From Synechococcus sp. ARS1019 (GTDB taxonomy: Bacteria > Cyanobacteriota > Cyanobacteriia > PCC-6307 > Cyanobiaceae): a stretch of DNA of 57,878 nt. Positions 33,759-41,953 of the stretch are shown piece after piece. The stretch covers positions 1-57,878 of the forward strand of contig NZED01000053.1 in the NCBI GenBank assembly GCA_002690325.1. Reading direction: 5' to 3'. Position 1 is the first letter of the stretch; each line of letters begins with the position of its first letter. Position numbers and translations under genes: made by a program. Under the pieces are notes generated by a model that ran no database searches, was not told the DNA's origin, and was given only the letters and a program-made list of their open reading frames with translations.

Positions 33759-34914
33759 ATCGTGGAAGTTCGGTTTCGAACAGATTCAGCAAACGATCAA
33801 CATTTTCAGGGGTGGAGTTGTAACCCATCAAGCCAACTCGCCAGATTTTTCCTGCAAGGGAGCCAAGGCCGCCGCCAACCTCGATGCCATGGGTGTTGAG
33901 TAAGTGTTGGGAGAACGCCTTGCCATCCACACCGTCCGGAATCCGGACGGTCGTAAGGGTTGGCAACCTTTGCGGTTCGGGGACATGCATCTCCAGACCG
34001 AGCGCTTCAAGCCCATTCCAGAGTCGTTCTGCATTGCTGCGATGGCGAGCCCAAGAGCCATCCAAACCTTCCTCGGCAAGAAGACGAAGAGCCTCACGCA
34101 TGCCGAAGTTCATGTTCACCGGCGCCGTGTGGTGATAAACCCGATCACTCCCCCAGTACTGGTTGAGCAGAGACACGTCCAGATACCAGTTGGGAACCTT
34201 TCCTGAACGAGCGGCCATCTTGGCCTCAGCCCTCGGACCCATCGTGAACGGTCCCAGCCCTGGAGGGCAGCTCAGACCTTTCTGACTGCAGCTGTAGGCC
34301 AAGTCAACTTTCCACTCATCAATAAAGAGAGGAACACCGCCCAGGGAGGTGACGGTATCGAGCAAAAGAAGGCAGTTGTGCTTCCGACACAGATCACCGA
34401 TGCCATCCATGGGCTGACAGACACCCGTGGACGTTTCGGCGTGCACCATCGCGAGGATGGCGGGTTTGTGCTCGACGAGTGCAGCTTCCAGCTCCTCGAG
34501 AGAGAACCATTCGCCCCAGGGCTTTTCAATGGTTTTGACGTCAGCTCGATAGCGACCGGCCATATCTGCCAGACGCAGACCGAAGTAACCCTTAACGGCA
34601 ACAAGCACAGTGTCACCGGGCTCGACCGTGTTAGCGAGGGTGGCCTCCATCGCAGCACTGCCGGTGCCGCTCATCGGCAAGGTCAGACGGTTGTCGGTTT
34701 GCCAGGCGTACCGCAGCAGTTCCTGGACCTCGCCCATGAGCTCGACGTAGAGCGGATCAAGGTGACCGATGGGTGTCCTCGCAAGGGCCTGGAGGACAGT
34801 TGGGTGAGCATTGGAAGGCCCCGGGCCGAGGAGGAGACGGTCCGGGGTCGAAATGGCAGAAAACTCCTTGCGATGACGCGCGTCCACTGCAGGAAGAGAG
34901 TTCGTCGTCGCCAA
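33730..34914 (-). CDS. Alanine-glyoxylate / serine-pyruvate family aminotransferase
   Basis: A 394-residue class V (fold-type I) aminotransferase. LLLGPGPSNAHPTVLQAL and HLDPLY at the N terminus, MSGTGSAAMEATLANTVEPGD, MVHAETSTGV, and the PLP lysine in SCSQKGLSCPPGLG are typical of the AGT/SPT family. In cyanobacteria it would convert photorespiratory glyoxylate to glycine using alanine or serine. The first codon is a TTG at 34914; a GTG at 34887 just before DARHRKEF is also possible. Converges with tadA. Confidence 0.9.
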   Translation of the reverse strand: MATTNSLPAVDARHRKEFSAISTPDRLLLGPGPSNAHPTVLQALARTPIGHLDPLYVELMGEVQELLRYAWQTDNRLTLPMSGTGSAAMEATLANTVEPGDTVLVAVKGYFGLRLADMAGRYRADVKTIEKPWGEWFSLEELEAALVEHKPAILAMVHAETSTGVCQPMDGIGDLCRKHNCLLLLDTVTSLGGVPLFIDEWKVDLAYSCSQKGLSCPPGLGPFTMGPRAEAKMAARSGKVPNWYLDVSLLNQYWGSDRVYHHTAPVNMNFGMREALRLLAEEGLDGSWARHRSNAERLWNGLEALGLEMHVPEPQRLPTLTTVRIPDGVDGKAFSQHLLNTHGIEVGGGLGSLAGKIWRVGLMGYNSTPENVDRLLNLFETELPRFSGSVAVAA

Positions 34915-35009
34915 GGCTGGATCGTCAGAGCTGAGTGAAGAGCCTACGTACCCGCCTTTCGGTGCTGGAGGTTTTCAGACGCTTTGCAATGCGATGAAGG
35001 GGTTTTGCC

Positions 35010-35537
35010 TCAACGCTGACGGATATTCGTCTCTCCCAGACCTGCTGCAAGGTGATCGAACGGTTGACGAACAACCGCAAGACGATCGGAAGGAATCCCG
35101 TCATCGCCTTGAAGCCGCTCAATCACAACTTCGCCAAGTAGAACAATGCTGCGGACTGTTGGACCGGTCGGAACACCAAGGCTCTTGTAGGTGTCATCGA
35201 GTCCGTTCAAGACACGCTCGTTGAGGATGGTGCTATCTCCGGCAACCAGCGCATAGCTGGCATAACGAAGGAAATAATCCATGTCACGCAGACAAGCCGC
35301 AAGACGACGGGTTGTGTAGGCGTTCCCACCCGGAAGAAGCAGCTCAGGATCACCAGCAAACAAGCGCTGACTGGCTTCGCGCACAATTTCGCTGGCCTCG
35401 CGGTTGATCAGCTCAACTGCTTTGATCCGAACGTCGGATTCACTGAGATAGGCCTCAATGCTGTCGACTGCATTGCGATCGAAGTAGCGACCAAGCTGGT
35501 CGTAGCGACCGATCAGCCCGGTGATGGCGTCGCGCAT
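35010..35537 (-). CDS. apcF: Allophycocyanin beta-18 subunit ApcF
   Basis: ApcF replaces one ApcB in the terminal-emitter part of the phycobilisome core. The 175-residue product starts MRDAITGLIGRYDQLGRYFDR. It has the beta-type chromophore site AACLRDMDY (Cys) and GGNAYTTRR (the Asn that is usually methylated), then LVAGDSTILNERVLNGL. N-terminal GRYFDRNAVDSIEAY and the C-terminal QPFDHLAAGLGETNI distinguish ApcF from ApcB. The length is close to the usual 169. It is divergent from glnA. Confidence 0.94.
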   Translation of the reverse strand: MRDAITGLIGRYDQLGRYFDRNAVDSIEAYLSESDVRIKAVELINREASEIVREASQRLFAGDPELLLPGGNAYTTRRLAACLRDMDYFLRYASYALVAGDSTILNERVLNGLDDTYKSLGVPTGPTVRSIVLLGEVVIERLQGDDGIPSDRLAVVRQPFDHLAAGLGETNIRQR

Positions 35538-35776
35538 GCGTGGCCAGACAGAATCTGGTTGGAAACTAACACTGTTGAACCAGTGAGAACGCGCTTGCTG
35601 GCTGGGTTCCCGCCAAGTTGACAGAAACGGTTACGCAATCTGGCGTCAGCGGGGGTTCGCGACAGTACAGCGCGCATATCGATTTACACAGTGAGCCAGT
35701 TGGTGCCCACTGATACAAAATGGCTCACAAGGGCTTCTTACGGTCCACACAACAACCCGCGGCGCGCTGCCCACTA
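35538..35776. promoter_or_regulatory. Divergent apcF-glnA intergenic region
   Basis: This 239-bp region must hold the promoters of apcF (minus) and glnA (plus). A short hairpin CCAGA-CAGAA-TCTGG lies close to the apcF start. TGATACAAAAT near 35711-35721 could be part of a glnA -10 region. I did not find a full NtcA box (GTA-N8-TAC). Confidence 0.5.
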
Positions 35777-37198
35777 ATGGCCAAAACTCCTCAGGATGTC
35801 CTCAGCCTCGTGAAGAACGAGGGGGTCGAAATGATCGACCTGAAATTTGCTGACCTTCACGGCAAATGGCAGCACCTGACGGTCTGCCCTGATCTGCTCG
35901 AAGAGGAATCCTTCACGGAAGGCCTGGCATTCGACGGTTCTTCCATCCGTGGCTGGAAGTCGATCAATGCTTCCGATATGTCGATGGTTCCTGATCCCAG
36001 CACCGCCTGGATCGACCCGTATTACAAACACAAGACTCTCAGCCTGATCTGCTCGATCCAGGAACCCCGAAGCGGCAAGCCCTACGACCGCTGCCCACGG
36101 GCTCTTGCTCAGCGTGCACTCGATTACCTCGGCAGCACTGGACTGGCCGACACAGCGTTCTTCGGCCCCGAGCCAGAATTCTTCCTGTTTGACGACGTCC
36201 GCTACAACTCAGCAGAGGGTGGATCCTTCTACAGCGTCGACACCATCGAAGCTGGATGGAACACCGGTCGGATCGAAGAAGGCGGCAACCTCGCCTACAA
36301 AATCCAGACCAAAGAGGGGTATTTCCCCGTCGCCCCGAACGACACAGCCCAGGACATCCGAACCGAGATGCTCCTCGATATGGCTCGATTGGGCATCCCA
36401 ACTGAGAAACACCACCACGAAGTCGCCGGAGCCGGCCAACACGAACTTGGAATGAAGTTCGCTGAGCTCATCGCCGCTGCCGACAACGTCATGACGTACA
36501 AGTACGTCGTAAGGAATGTGGCGAAAAAGTACGGCAAAACCGCAACATTCATGCCAAAGCCAGTCTTCAACGACAACGGCAGTGGCATGCACGTTCACCA
36601 GAGTCTCTGGAACGCTGGTCAACCTTTGTTCTTCGGTGAGGGCACCTACGCCAACCTGTCCCAGACGGCACGTTGGTATATCGGCGGCATCTTGAAGCAT
36701 GCTCCGGCCTTCCTCGCTTTCACCAACCCCACCACCAACAGCTACAAACGCTTGGTGCCAGGTTTTGAGGCTCCAGTGAACCTGGTGTACTCCGAAGGCA
36801 ACCGCTCTGCTGCAGTTCGCATCCCTCTTACAGGGCCGAGCCCGAAGGCAAAACGCCTGGAGTTCCGTTCTGGAGATGCTCTGGCCAACCCTTATCTCGC
36901 CTTCAGCGCCATGCTGATGGCTGGCATCGATGGCATCAAAAACCAAATCGATCCCGGTGCAGGCGAAGACCGCGACCTCTTCGAGCTTGCAGCGGAAGAG
37001 CTCAGCAAGATCGATACCGTGCCCGTATCACTCAACGGCGCCTTGGAAGCCCTCGATGCAGATCGCGCCTTCCTCACCGAGGGTGGCGTCTTCACCGACG
37101 ACTTCATCGATAACTGGATCGACCTCAAATACGAGGAAGTGCAGCAACTACGCCAGCGCCCTCATCCCCACGAATTCACCATGTACTACGACGCCTGA
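35777..37198 (+). CDS. glnA: Glutamine synthetase type I
   Basis: GlnA makes glutamine from glutamate, ammonium and ATP and is the main ammonium entry point. The 473-residue product has the usual GSI length and motifs: [48 protein letters not shown] and NRSAAVRIP. At the site of the enterobacterial adenylylation tyrosine (NLYDLPPE) this protein has DLFELAAE, with Phe402, so adenylylation control is not possible there. The frame extends to 35720, but the ATG at 35777 is the family start. Terminator at 37243-37269. Confidence 0.97.
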   Translation: MAKTPQDVLSLVKNEGVEMIDLKFADLHGKWQHLTVCPDLLEEESFTEGLAFDGSSIRGWKSINASDMSMVPDPSTAWIDPYYKHKTLSLICSIQEPRSGKPYDRCPRALAQRALDYLGSTGLADTAFFGPEPEFFLFDDVRYNSAEGGSFYSVDTIEAGWNTGRIEEGGNLAYKIQTKEGYFPVAPNDTAQDIRTEMLLDMARLGIPTEKHHHEVAGAGQHELGMKFAELIAAADNVMTYKYVVRNVAKKYGKTATFMPKPVFNDNGSGMHVHQSLWNAGQPLFFGEGTYANLSQTARWYIGGILKHAPAFLAFTNPTTNSYKRLVPGFEAPVNLVYSEGNRSAAVRIPLTGPSPKAKRLEFRSGDALANPYLAFSAMLMAGIDGIKNQIDPGAGEDRDLFELAAEELSKIDTVPVSLNGALEALDADRAFLTEGGVFTDDFIDNWIDLKYEEVQQLRQRPHPHEFTMYYDA

Positions 37199-37242
37199 TT
37201 CACCGGGCTGAATAGTCAACAGAACAACAGCAAACATTGTGA

Positions 37243-37269
37243 TGGCCTCCACCTTGGGGGCCATTTTTT
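37243..37269 (+). terminator. Rho-independent terminator of glnA
   Basis: TGGCCTCC (37243-37250) pairs with GGGGGCCA (37256-37263, one G-T) around the loop ACCTT and is followed by six T (37264-37269). It lies 45 bp after the glnA stop. Confidence 0.88.
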
Positions 37270-37346
37270 GTGCACGACATCCGTGATTAGATCAAGGACT
37301 TGAAGTGAGACGATCATTCTGGCAACGAGTTTTGCCAATCCAGCGA

Positions 37347-37592
37347 TTAACTACTACCTAAATAATCAAAGAATTGTTGAACTCCAGAAACCGTCCGCTT
37401 ATAGAATTCTGTGTATCCACAGTTGAGACATGAAACAGAGCTGAAACGTCGATTACCGACATCAAAGAAACTGCTCCAAAAGCCCCCAGACACTCTGATT
37501 TGCCCTGTCTCATAGCGGACAGAATCGCACTTGGGACATCGATACGAAGGAGTGTCCAGGGAAGCACTCGATGATCTGCCACATTCAGCCAT
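37347..37592 (-). CDS. Zinc-ribbon protein (DUF2082-like)
   Basis: An 81-residue protein with two CxxC knuckles: YRCPKCDSVRYETG and SCLNCGYTEFYKR. The spacing and the CGYTEFYK ending match small zinc-ribbon nucleic-acid-binding proteins (DUF2082 type), whose function is unknown. The GTG at 37610 or the ATG at 37592 could be the start; I prefer the ATG. It stands in an AT-rich pocket and converges with glnA. Confidence 0.78.
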   Translation of the reverse strand: MAECGRSSSASLDTPSYRCPKCDSVRYETGQIRVSGGFWSSFFDVGNRRFSSVSCLNCGYTEFYKRTVSGVQQFFDYLGSS

Positions 37593-37718
37593 AGGGAGGA
37601 GAGTCGCCACTCATTCTTGCAAGAGAGTCCGACAGTGTCATAAAAATAAAACATCCCAACCATCTTTCAGGAAAACGTTTCAAACAACTCTCATTAACAT
37701 CCAACCCCCAAGAAAGCC

Positions 37719-38024
37719 TCAATAAACCAAAGCACAAAACAGGTAAATAATCAAAGACACGCCAAATACAAGAATCCCAATTGATGTTTTTATTCGCATC
37801 CATTTTTTATCCCATTTATACGGTGCCATCACCAAAATCGAAAACAACGTCGACGCTGCGTACAGCACCAACGTGTGCTTTGGCTGCTCCCGAGACAGCA
37901 ACATGAGAATTCCATGCCACAGAAATATCAACATCGACAGATACGACGAGATCGCACCAAGGTTGTATAGAAGCTCTTTTCTTTGATGCAGCTGAACACC
38001 AATAGCCCGAGAAAAACCCATCAC
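37719..38024 (-). CDS. Small membrane protein (about 101 aa), unknown function
   Basis: Three hydrophobic segments (LGAISSYLSMLIFLWHGILMLL, TLVLYAASTLFSILVMAP, IGILVFGVSLIIYLFCALVY) follow a basic N terminus. I do not recognise a family. Start is GTG at 38024 or ATG at 38021. The DNA is AT-rich compared with neighbours. It might pair with the zinc-ribbon gene 126 bp downstream on the same strand. Reality is moderately supported by the regular membrane pattern. Confidence 0.5.
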   Translation of the reverse strand: MMGFSRAIGVQLHQRKELLYNLGAISSYLSMLIFLWHGILMLLSREQPKHTLVLYAASTLFSILVMAPYKWDKKWMRIKTSIGILVFGVSLIIYLFCALVY

Positions 38025-38216
38025 TCGAAGGAAAGATCAATTCAACCGGCATAGCAATCCGACCAGCAAGAAACAAGCCGGAACTGATGACCGAAAGAAA
38101 GACACATTTCAATGAATGGAAATCACAACACCTCAGGGACCTGGTTCTTGAACATTTTGCTCAAAACGAACAACAAACCAAAAACGGACTATCAATGCAG
38201 AAGATGAGCAAGACCC
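38025..38216. other. Gap between divergent small genes
   Basis: This 192-bp AT-rich gap has no open frame, tRNA or clear hairpin. It presumably holds the promoters for the divergent membrane protein gene and the DUF3303 gene. Confidence 0.4.
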
Positions 38217-38534
38217 ATGCAGCACTATCTAATTGTTTGGACGTTCCCCACCGTTGAGGGGTCGTGGGAGTCATGCCCAGGATTTGCGGACTACATCAAC
38301 GCAGGGGCAACTGGAGATTCATTCGAAGGGTTTGAGCTGGTGTACCGGGTTTGCGAACCGATTAGTGGCAGTGGGGTAGCGATTGCTAAAGCAACGGACA
38401 TCGGCAAAGTTTGGGCGCATTTAGGCCCTTGGATCAAAGGTTTTGGGATCCAGTTTGAGGTCACAGCCGTCGTCTCCGACGCCGAATTCGCGGCGATGTG
38501 GCCTGGAGTGGCCGCAGCTGCAGATGCTGGGTGA
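38217..38534 (+). CDS. DUF3303 family protein
   Basis: A 105-residue alpha/beta protein. It starts MQHYLIVWTFPTVEG, typical of DUF3303, and continues with FEGFELVYRVCEPISGSGVAIAKATDIGKVWAHLGPWI and a final strand FEVTAVVSDAEF. The fold is probably a ferredoxin-like dimeric barrel; no function is established. An imperfect-loop inverted repeat (TCAACAAAA / TTTTGTTGA, 38584-38624) lies after it and may act in termination. Confidence 0.8.
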   Translation: MQHYLIVWTFPTVEGSWESCPGFADYINAGATGDSFEGFELVYRVCEPISGSGVAIAKATDIGKVWAHLGPWIKGFGIQFEVTAVVSDAEFAAMWPGVAAAADAG

Positions 38535-38583
38535 GACTCGGTATCCGCCGATGGATGACTAATCCAGTGGCTTCAACCACCCA

Positions 38584-38624
38584 TCAACAAAACGCATCCT
38601 CCAAATGGCTGTTTTTTTTGTTGA
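38584..38624. repeat. 9-bp inverted repeat, possible terminator
   Basis: TCAACAAAA (38584-38592) and TTTTGTTGA (38616-38624) are perfect complements around a 23-nt loop, and the second arm is in a run of eight T. The AT-rich stem makes this a weak terminator candidate for the DUF3303 gene. Confidence 0.35.
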
Positions 38625-38648
38625 AATAGGGGTTCGTCCAGAGCTCCC

Positions 38649-39722
38649 ATGGCGTCAACGCCCCTCAGCAAGTTTGCTTACCAGACCCTTCAGCAGGGCA
38701 AAAGCATTGCCGGCTTGGCCCACAAGGAGCTCAGCACCAAGCTGATGGAGCTCATGGCTCCAGATGCCGTTCCCAAAACAGAAGCCATCCCGGCCGAATT
38801 ACTCAATGAGCTTCGAAGCTCAATGTCGGCCCTTAGCGAGTGCGACTGGGAAGATGCCGAGAGAGGGATTTACCCGACTGAACTCTTGTTTGACGCTCCC
38901 TGGCTGGACTGGGCGAGTCGCTATCCCCAAGTTTGGTTCGACCTCCCATCCACTTGGTCACGGCGCCAACAACGCAACGTTCGCGATCTTCCAGACGACA
39001 CCGAACCTTCCCTCTATCCGGAGTACTACCTCCAAAACTTCCACCATCAAACCGATGGTTATTTGAGCGACCATTCCGCTGAGCTCTACGACCTTCAAGT
39101 CGAGATTCTCTTCAACGGCACCGCTGATGCGATGCGCCGACGGGTCATCGCTCCTTTAAAGCGTGCCCTGCGCCATTTCAGTGACCGTGCACCCAGCAGT
39201 CTGCGCATATTGGATATCGCCACGGGAACCGGACGGACATTGCACCAAATCAGAGGTGCCCTTCCTCATGCAGAGCTCACGGGCACCGATCTCTCTGAGG
39301 CGTATCTGCGTCAGGCCAACCGATGGCTGAACGCCGGTAAACAACGCTTGGTCCAACTCGTCCGCGCTAATGCCGAACAGCTTCCGTTGGCCTCCAACAG
39401 TCTTCAGGGAGCGACTTGCGTGTTCCTCTTCCATGAACTCCCGGGTGAGGCTCGTCAGAACGTCATCAATGAGGCTTGGCGCGTTCTTGAACCAGGAGGT
39501 GTTCTTGTGATTGCCGATTCAGTTCAGCTGGCTGATTCACCGCAATTCAGTACTGCCATGGAGAATTTTCGCCGTGTCTTCCACGAGCCGTACTACCGCG
39601 ATTACATCGCCGATGACATTGACACCCGACTCAAGGATGCGGGCTTCATCGGAATTACCGCAGAATCACACTTCATGACCCGTGTCTGGTCAGCCAGAAA
39701 ACCAGAGCCAACCGACGCGTGA
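38649..39722 (+). CDS. Class I SAM-dependent methyltransferase
   Basis: A 357-residue protein. The C-terminal 180 residues form a Rossmann methyltransferase: motif I ILDIATGTGRTLHQI, then ELTGTDLSEAYLRQA, ANAEQLPLAS and a VLEPGGVLVIADSVQ strand. The N-terminal half (LSKFAYQTLQQGKSIAGLAHKELS, DLPDDTEPSLYPEYYLQNFHHQTDGYLSDHSAELYD) is a cyanobacteria/plastid-type extension seen in chloroplast ubiquinone/menaquinone-like methyltransferases. Substrate unknown; a prenylquinone or lipid is a guess. Confidence 0.87.
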   Translation: MASTPLSKFAYQTLQQGKSIAGLAHKELSTKLMELMAPDAVPKTEAIPAELLNELRSSMSALSECDWEDAERGIYPTELLFDAPWLDWASRYPQVWFDLPSTWSRRQQRNVRDLPDDTEPSLYPEYYLQNFHHQTDGYLSDHSAELYDLQVEILFNGTADAMRRRVIAPLKRALRHFSDRAPSSLRILDIATGTGRTLHQIRGALPHAELTGTDLSEAYLRQANRWLNAGKQRLVQLVRANAEQLPLASNSLQGATCVFLFHELPGEARQNVINEAWRVLEPGGVLVIADSVQLADSPQFSTAMENFRRVFHEPYYRDYIADDIDTRLKDAGFIGITAESHFMTRVWSARKPEPTDA

Positions 39723-39798
39723 GCGGGAACCCTGACAACTGCCCTTGCCGTTGCCATTCCTCGCCATAAGGTGGAGCGAACCCTGAGGTTGGGAATTG

Positions 39799-40122
39799 AT
39801 GAGTAATCCCTTCAGGTTGCGGTGGTTGCAGGGTTGGACCTTCCAAATTGTCCTGATGGAAGGGCATGTGCAGGTCGAAGCCCATGGATTCGGAATTTGT
39901 ATTCGAACCGCTGTTCTTCCTGGTGAAAGCCCTCACTCTGCGGCTGATCGACTCGTTCTTGCAGAAGATCGTCGTCGTCGTGCGCTGCACCACGCCTGGC
40001 TGAGGGGTCAGGACCTTCCCAACAACACAGAACGTTCCTACGAACCACTTCAAGACGCCACCTCTGAACAGCCCACATCCCTCGTTGTTGTCAGTCAGGA
40101 GCGGCCCGAGCTGGTTGCTTGA
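39799..40122 (+). CDS. Conserved small protein, unknown function
   Basis: A 107-residue protein. The N-terminal 60 residues have alternating hydrophobic strands (FRLRWLQGWTFQIVLMEGHVQVEAHGFGICIRTAVLPGE) followed by a charged helix (SAADRLVLAEDRRRRALHHAWL) and a polar tail. No motif is recognised. A second ATG at 39799 is preferred to 39796. It overlaps the convergent next gene by 28 bp. Confidence 0.6.
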   Translation: MSNPFRLRWLQGWTFQIVLMEGHVQVEAHGFGICIRTAVLPGESPHSAADRLVLAEDRRRRALHHAWLRGQDLPNNTERSYEPLQDATSEQPTSLVVVSQERPELVA

Positions 40123-40337
40123 GCGAGAAGCCAACCCAAAACGAGTCCACCGCCGCCCCAGCGCAACCAACGCCAGAACATCTCACCACTGCTGCGTGGA
40201 CGATTCCAACCTTTGATGGGCTGGTCCATTAATTGTTGTGCCGCCCTCTGGCGTTGAAGCCATCGCCTTGATGCCACAGAACTGACCATCCGATCCTGAA
40301 CAGTCCCTTGCACAAGCAGGCGTGCCAAGGAATGCAT
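40095..40337 (-). CDS. Small protein with C-terminal membrane segment
   Basis: An 80-residue product from the ATG at 40337 (a GTG at 40361 is possible). A basic helical N-terminal part (ARLLVQGTVQDRMVSSVASRRWLQRQRAAQQLM) precedes a Trp/Gly-rich hydrophobic segment near the end (FWRWLRWGGGGLVLGWLLAQ). Family not recognised. Its 3' end overlaps the plus-strand gene ending at 40122. Confidence 0.55.
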   Translation of the reverse strand: MHSLARLLVQGTVQDRMVSSVASRRWLQRQRAAQQLMDQPIKGWNRPRSSGEMFWRWLRWGGGGLVLGWLLAQATSSGRS

Positions 40338-40408
40338 CCAAGTCAAGCGACGGCGAGGCACGATCGATCAAGCTCCTATTGGCAACGTAAAGCCAACCCA
40401 ACGAACCC

Positions 40409-40663
40409 ATGAGCGTGTCGTCAACGTCCTGGTCAAAGAACAGCACCGAATTAGCTGGACAACTCCACCAGGAACTTCGAATCGGCGACCGTGATTGGCA
40501 CCGCTTGAAATCGGATCGCAAACGACGTGCGGCAGAACTGCTGTCCGCTGCGCTGGTCAACCTGATCCAAGACGGCTCAGCCGACGAGAGTCAAGCCTTG
40601 GCCAATCAGGCCATTGGATGGCTGAAAGGAGAACTCAAAGACCCGGGTTGCCCACACCGCTGA
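40409..40663 (+). CDS. Conserved small helical protein, unknown function
   Basis: An 84-residue, soluble, mainly helical protein (ELAGQLHQELRIGDRDWHRLKSDRKRRAAELLSAALVNLIQDG, then ESQALANQAIGWLKGEL). I cannot name a function. It starts with ATG and stops one base before the stop of the convergent anti-sigma-type kinase gene, so the two genes abut tail to tail. Confidence 0.65.
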   Translation: MSVSSTSWSKNSTELAGQLHQELRIGDRDWHRLKSDRKRRAAELLSAALVNLIQDGSADESQALANQAIGWLKGELKDPGCPHR

Positions 40664-41101
40664 TCAAGCCGCCTGCGGGCGACGACAAGCCAGCTGAAGC
40701 CTGTTGCCACGGCGACTCCAACGAACATCTTCGAAGCATTGATGAATCAAATACATCCCTCGACCACACCTGGCATCGAGCGCCTCAGGGAGGGAACTGA
40801 GCCGGGCTGAACGGGGGACTCCCAAACCTTCATCTTGCACTTGCCAGATCAACCAGTTCGGAGTGAGAACCCGTCTCACCCGCAGCCGTTTGGCTGGGTT
40901 GTCTTGATTGCCATGGCGGACAGCATTCACCAACGCTTCGTGGAGACCGAGTTGAACGCGCTGACTGACGACCTCACAGGACACCGGCTCAATCAGCAGT
41001 TCCATCAAAGGCGCTAGTTGAAGCGTGCTTGGCAAGATGAAGTCTTCCCAACGCAAACGATGGGTCGAGGCCTGAGCACACGTCTTGCTCAACAAAGGCA
41101 T
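40664..41101 (-). CDS. Anti-sigma-factor-type ATP-binding kinase (RsbW-like)
   Basis: A 145-residue GHKL ATPase domain. N-box VQLGLHEALVNAVRHGNQ, G1-like box WQVQDEGLGVP and a G2-like box RCGRGMYLIHQCFEDV match the HATPase_c_2 group (RsbW/SpoIIAB-like). Such kinases phosphorylate an anti-anti-sigma protein or bind a sigma factor. No partner STAS protein or sigma factor gene is next to it, so the target is unknown. The protein is complete and has no extra sensor domain. Confidence 0.82.
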   Translation of the reverse strand: MPLLSKTCAQASTHRLRWEDFILPSTLQLAPLMELLIEPVSCEVVSQRVQLGLHEALVNAVRHGNQDNPAKRLRVRRVLTPNWLIWQVQDEGLGVPRSARLSSLPEALDARCGRGMYLIHQCFEDVRWSRRGNRLQLACRRPQAA

Positions 41102-41199
41102 AACGACCGTTGGAAGGGAATCACCAAGCTGCTTTCAACTCAACCTTTTCCGAACCTACCGGTTTCGCTGATCCTGAGAAGAGGCACACATCACATTGT

Positions 41200-41904
41200 T
41201 CAAGTCGGACGTCGCACCACCAAGGCTGGGTGATTTAACAAGGCATCCATCAAGCGAACTCCCCGGAGCTGATTAATCAGAGGCATGTGCCCTTCAGGTG
41301 CCTTGAGGCTCCAGTCGAAGGCTCCTGGGTACCGCGTCCAGACACCATCGGTCTTCCAGCCAATCCTTGGCCAAAGCTGGTCGTAGCGGCCATCGAAGGA
41401 TTGAAGGAGTCTCCACTGCACCGAGAAACCGAATCGACCCTGCGAAAACACAATCCAAAGGCGGTCGAGGGTTGTGAGATCAACCCCTGACATCGGCGCG
41501 ACTTCACTGAAATACACATAGCCGCGTCGAACGGCCTGTTTACCAGCCAGTTGACGAAGCAAGGCACTCGTCACTCGATCAGCTTCCTCAAAATCTTCCC
41601 TCAGGAGGTGATGTTGAAGAGGGGTGAAATCGATATCGGCACCCGATGGTGTATCCAGCCAAGTAGGGCTAGGAACCTTGTCAGGAGAATGGCGCTGCAG
41701 CACCTGCAGGATCCAGCCAACGGCCCAGTCGTCACCACCTGGGTCAAAGGGCTGAAACAGAGCAGGCCCCAGAGCCGCAAGCTCATCAACGCGAGACTCG
41801 ATGCTTCGAATCAAATTGCGACGTTGACGTGCACTACCCGTCGCAAAGCGATCGAGCAATTGCTCAGCACTGAGGGTTGTGGTGGGGGAGGAACCGGAAA
41901 GCAT
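41200..41904 (-). CDS. GUN4 domain-containing protein
   Basis: The C-terminal 140 residues form a GUN4 porphyrin-binding domain: DFTPLQHHLLREDFEEADRVTSALL, DRLWIVFSQGRFGFSVQ and FDWSLKAPEGHMPL. The N-terminal 90 residues form a helical bundle like that of cyanobacterial GUN4 (LLDRFATGSARQRRNLIRSIESRV, DDWAVGWILQVLQRHSP). GUN4 binds Mg-protoporphyrin and stimulates Mg-chelatase. Picocyanobacteria can carry several GUN4-like genes, so this may be the main gun4 or a paralogue. The ATG at 41904 is preferred to the TTG at 41913. Divergent from mnmH with about 49 bp between starts. Confidence 0.88.
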   Translation of the reverse strand: MLSGSSPTTTLSAEQLLDRFATGSARQRRNLIRSIESRVDELAALGPALFQPFDPGGDDWAVGWILQVLQRHSPDKVPSPTWLDTPSGADIDFTPLQHHLLREDFEEADRVTSALLRQLAGKQAVRRGYVYFSEVAPMSGVDLTTLDRLWIVFSQGRFGFSVQWRLLQSFDGRYDQLWPRIGWKTDGVWTRYPGAFDWSLKAPEGHMPLINQLRGVRLMDALLNHPALVVRRPT

Positions 41905-41953
41905 GACGGGCAACCGGCCCTGTCTGGATCATCGTTGGCCCACTATTGCAGGC

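Noticed and set aside
35538-35776. NtcA box upstream of glnA
   Set aside because: No GTA-N8-TAC match was found; the closest (GTA near 35666) has ATA instead of TAC at the right distance. A diverged site cannot be excluded.
1-38595. Shared 13-mer CAAAACGCATCCT at position 1 and near 38589
   Set aside because: A few dozen such matches are expected by chance in a window of this size. No longer identity flanks it.
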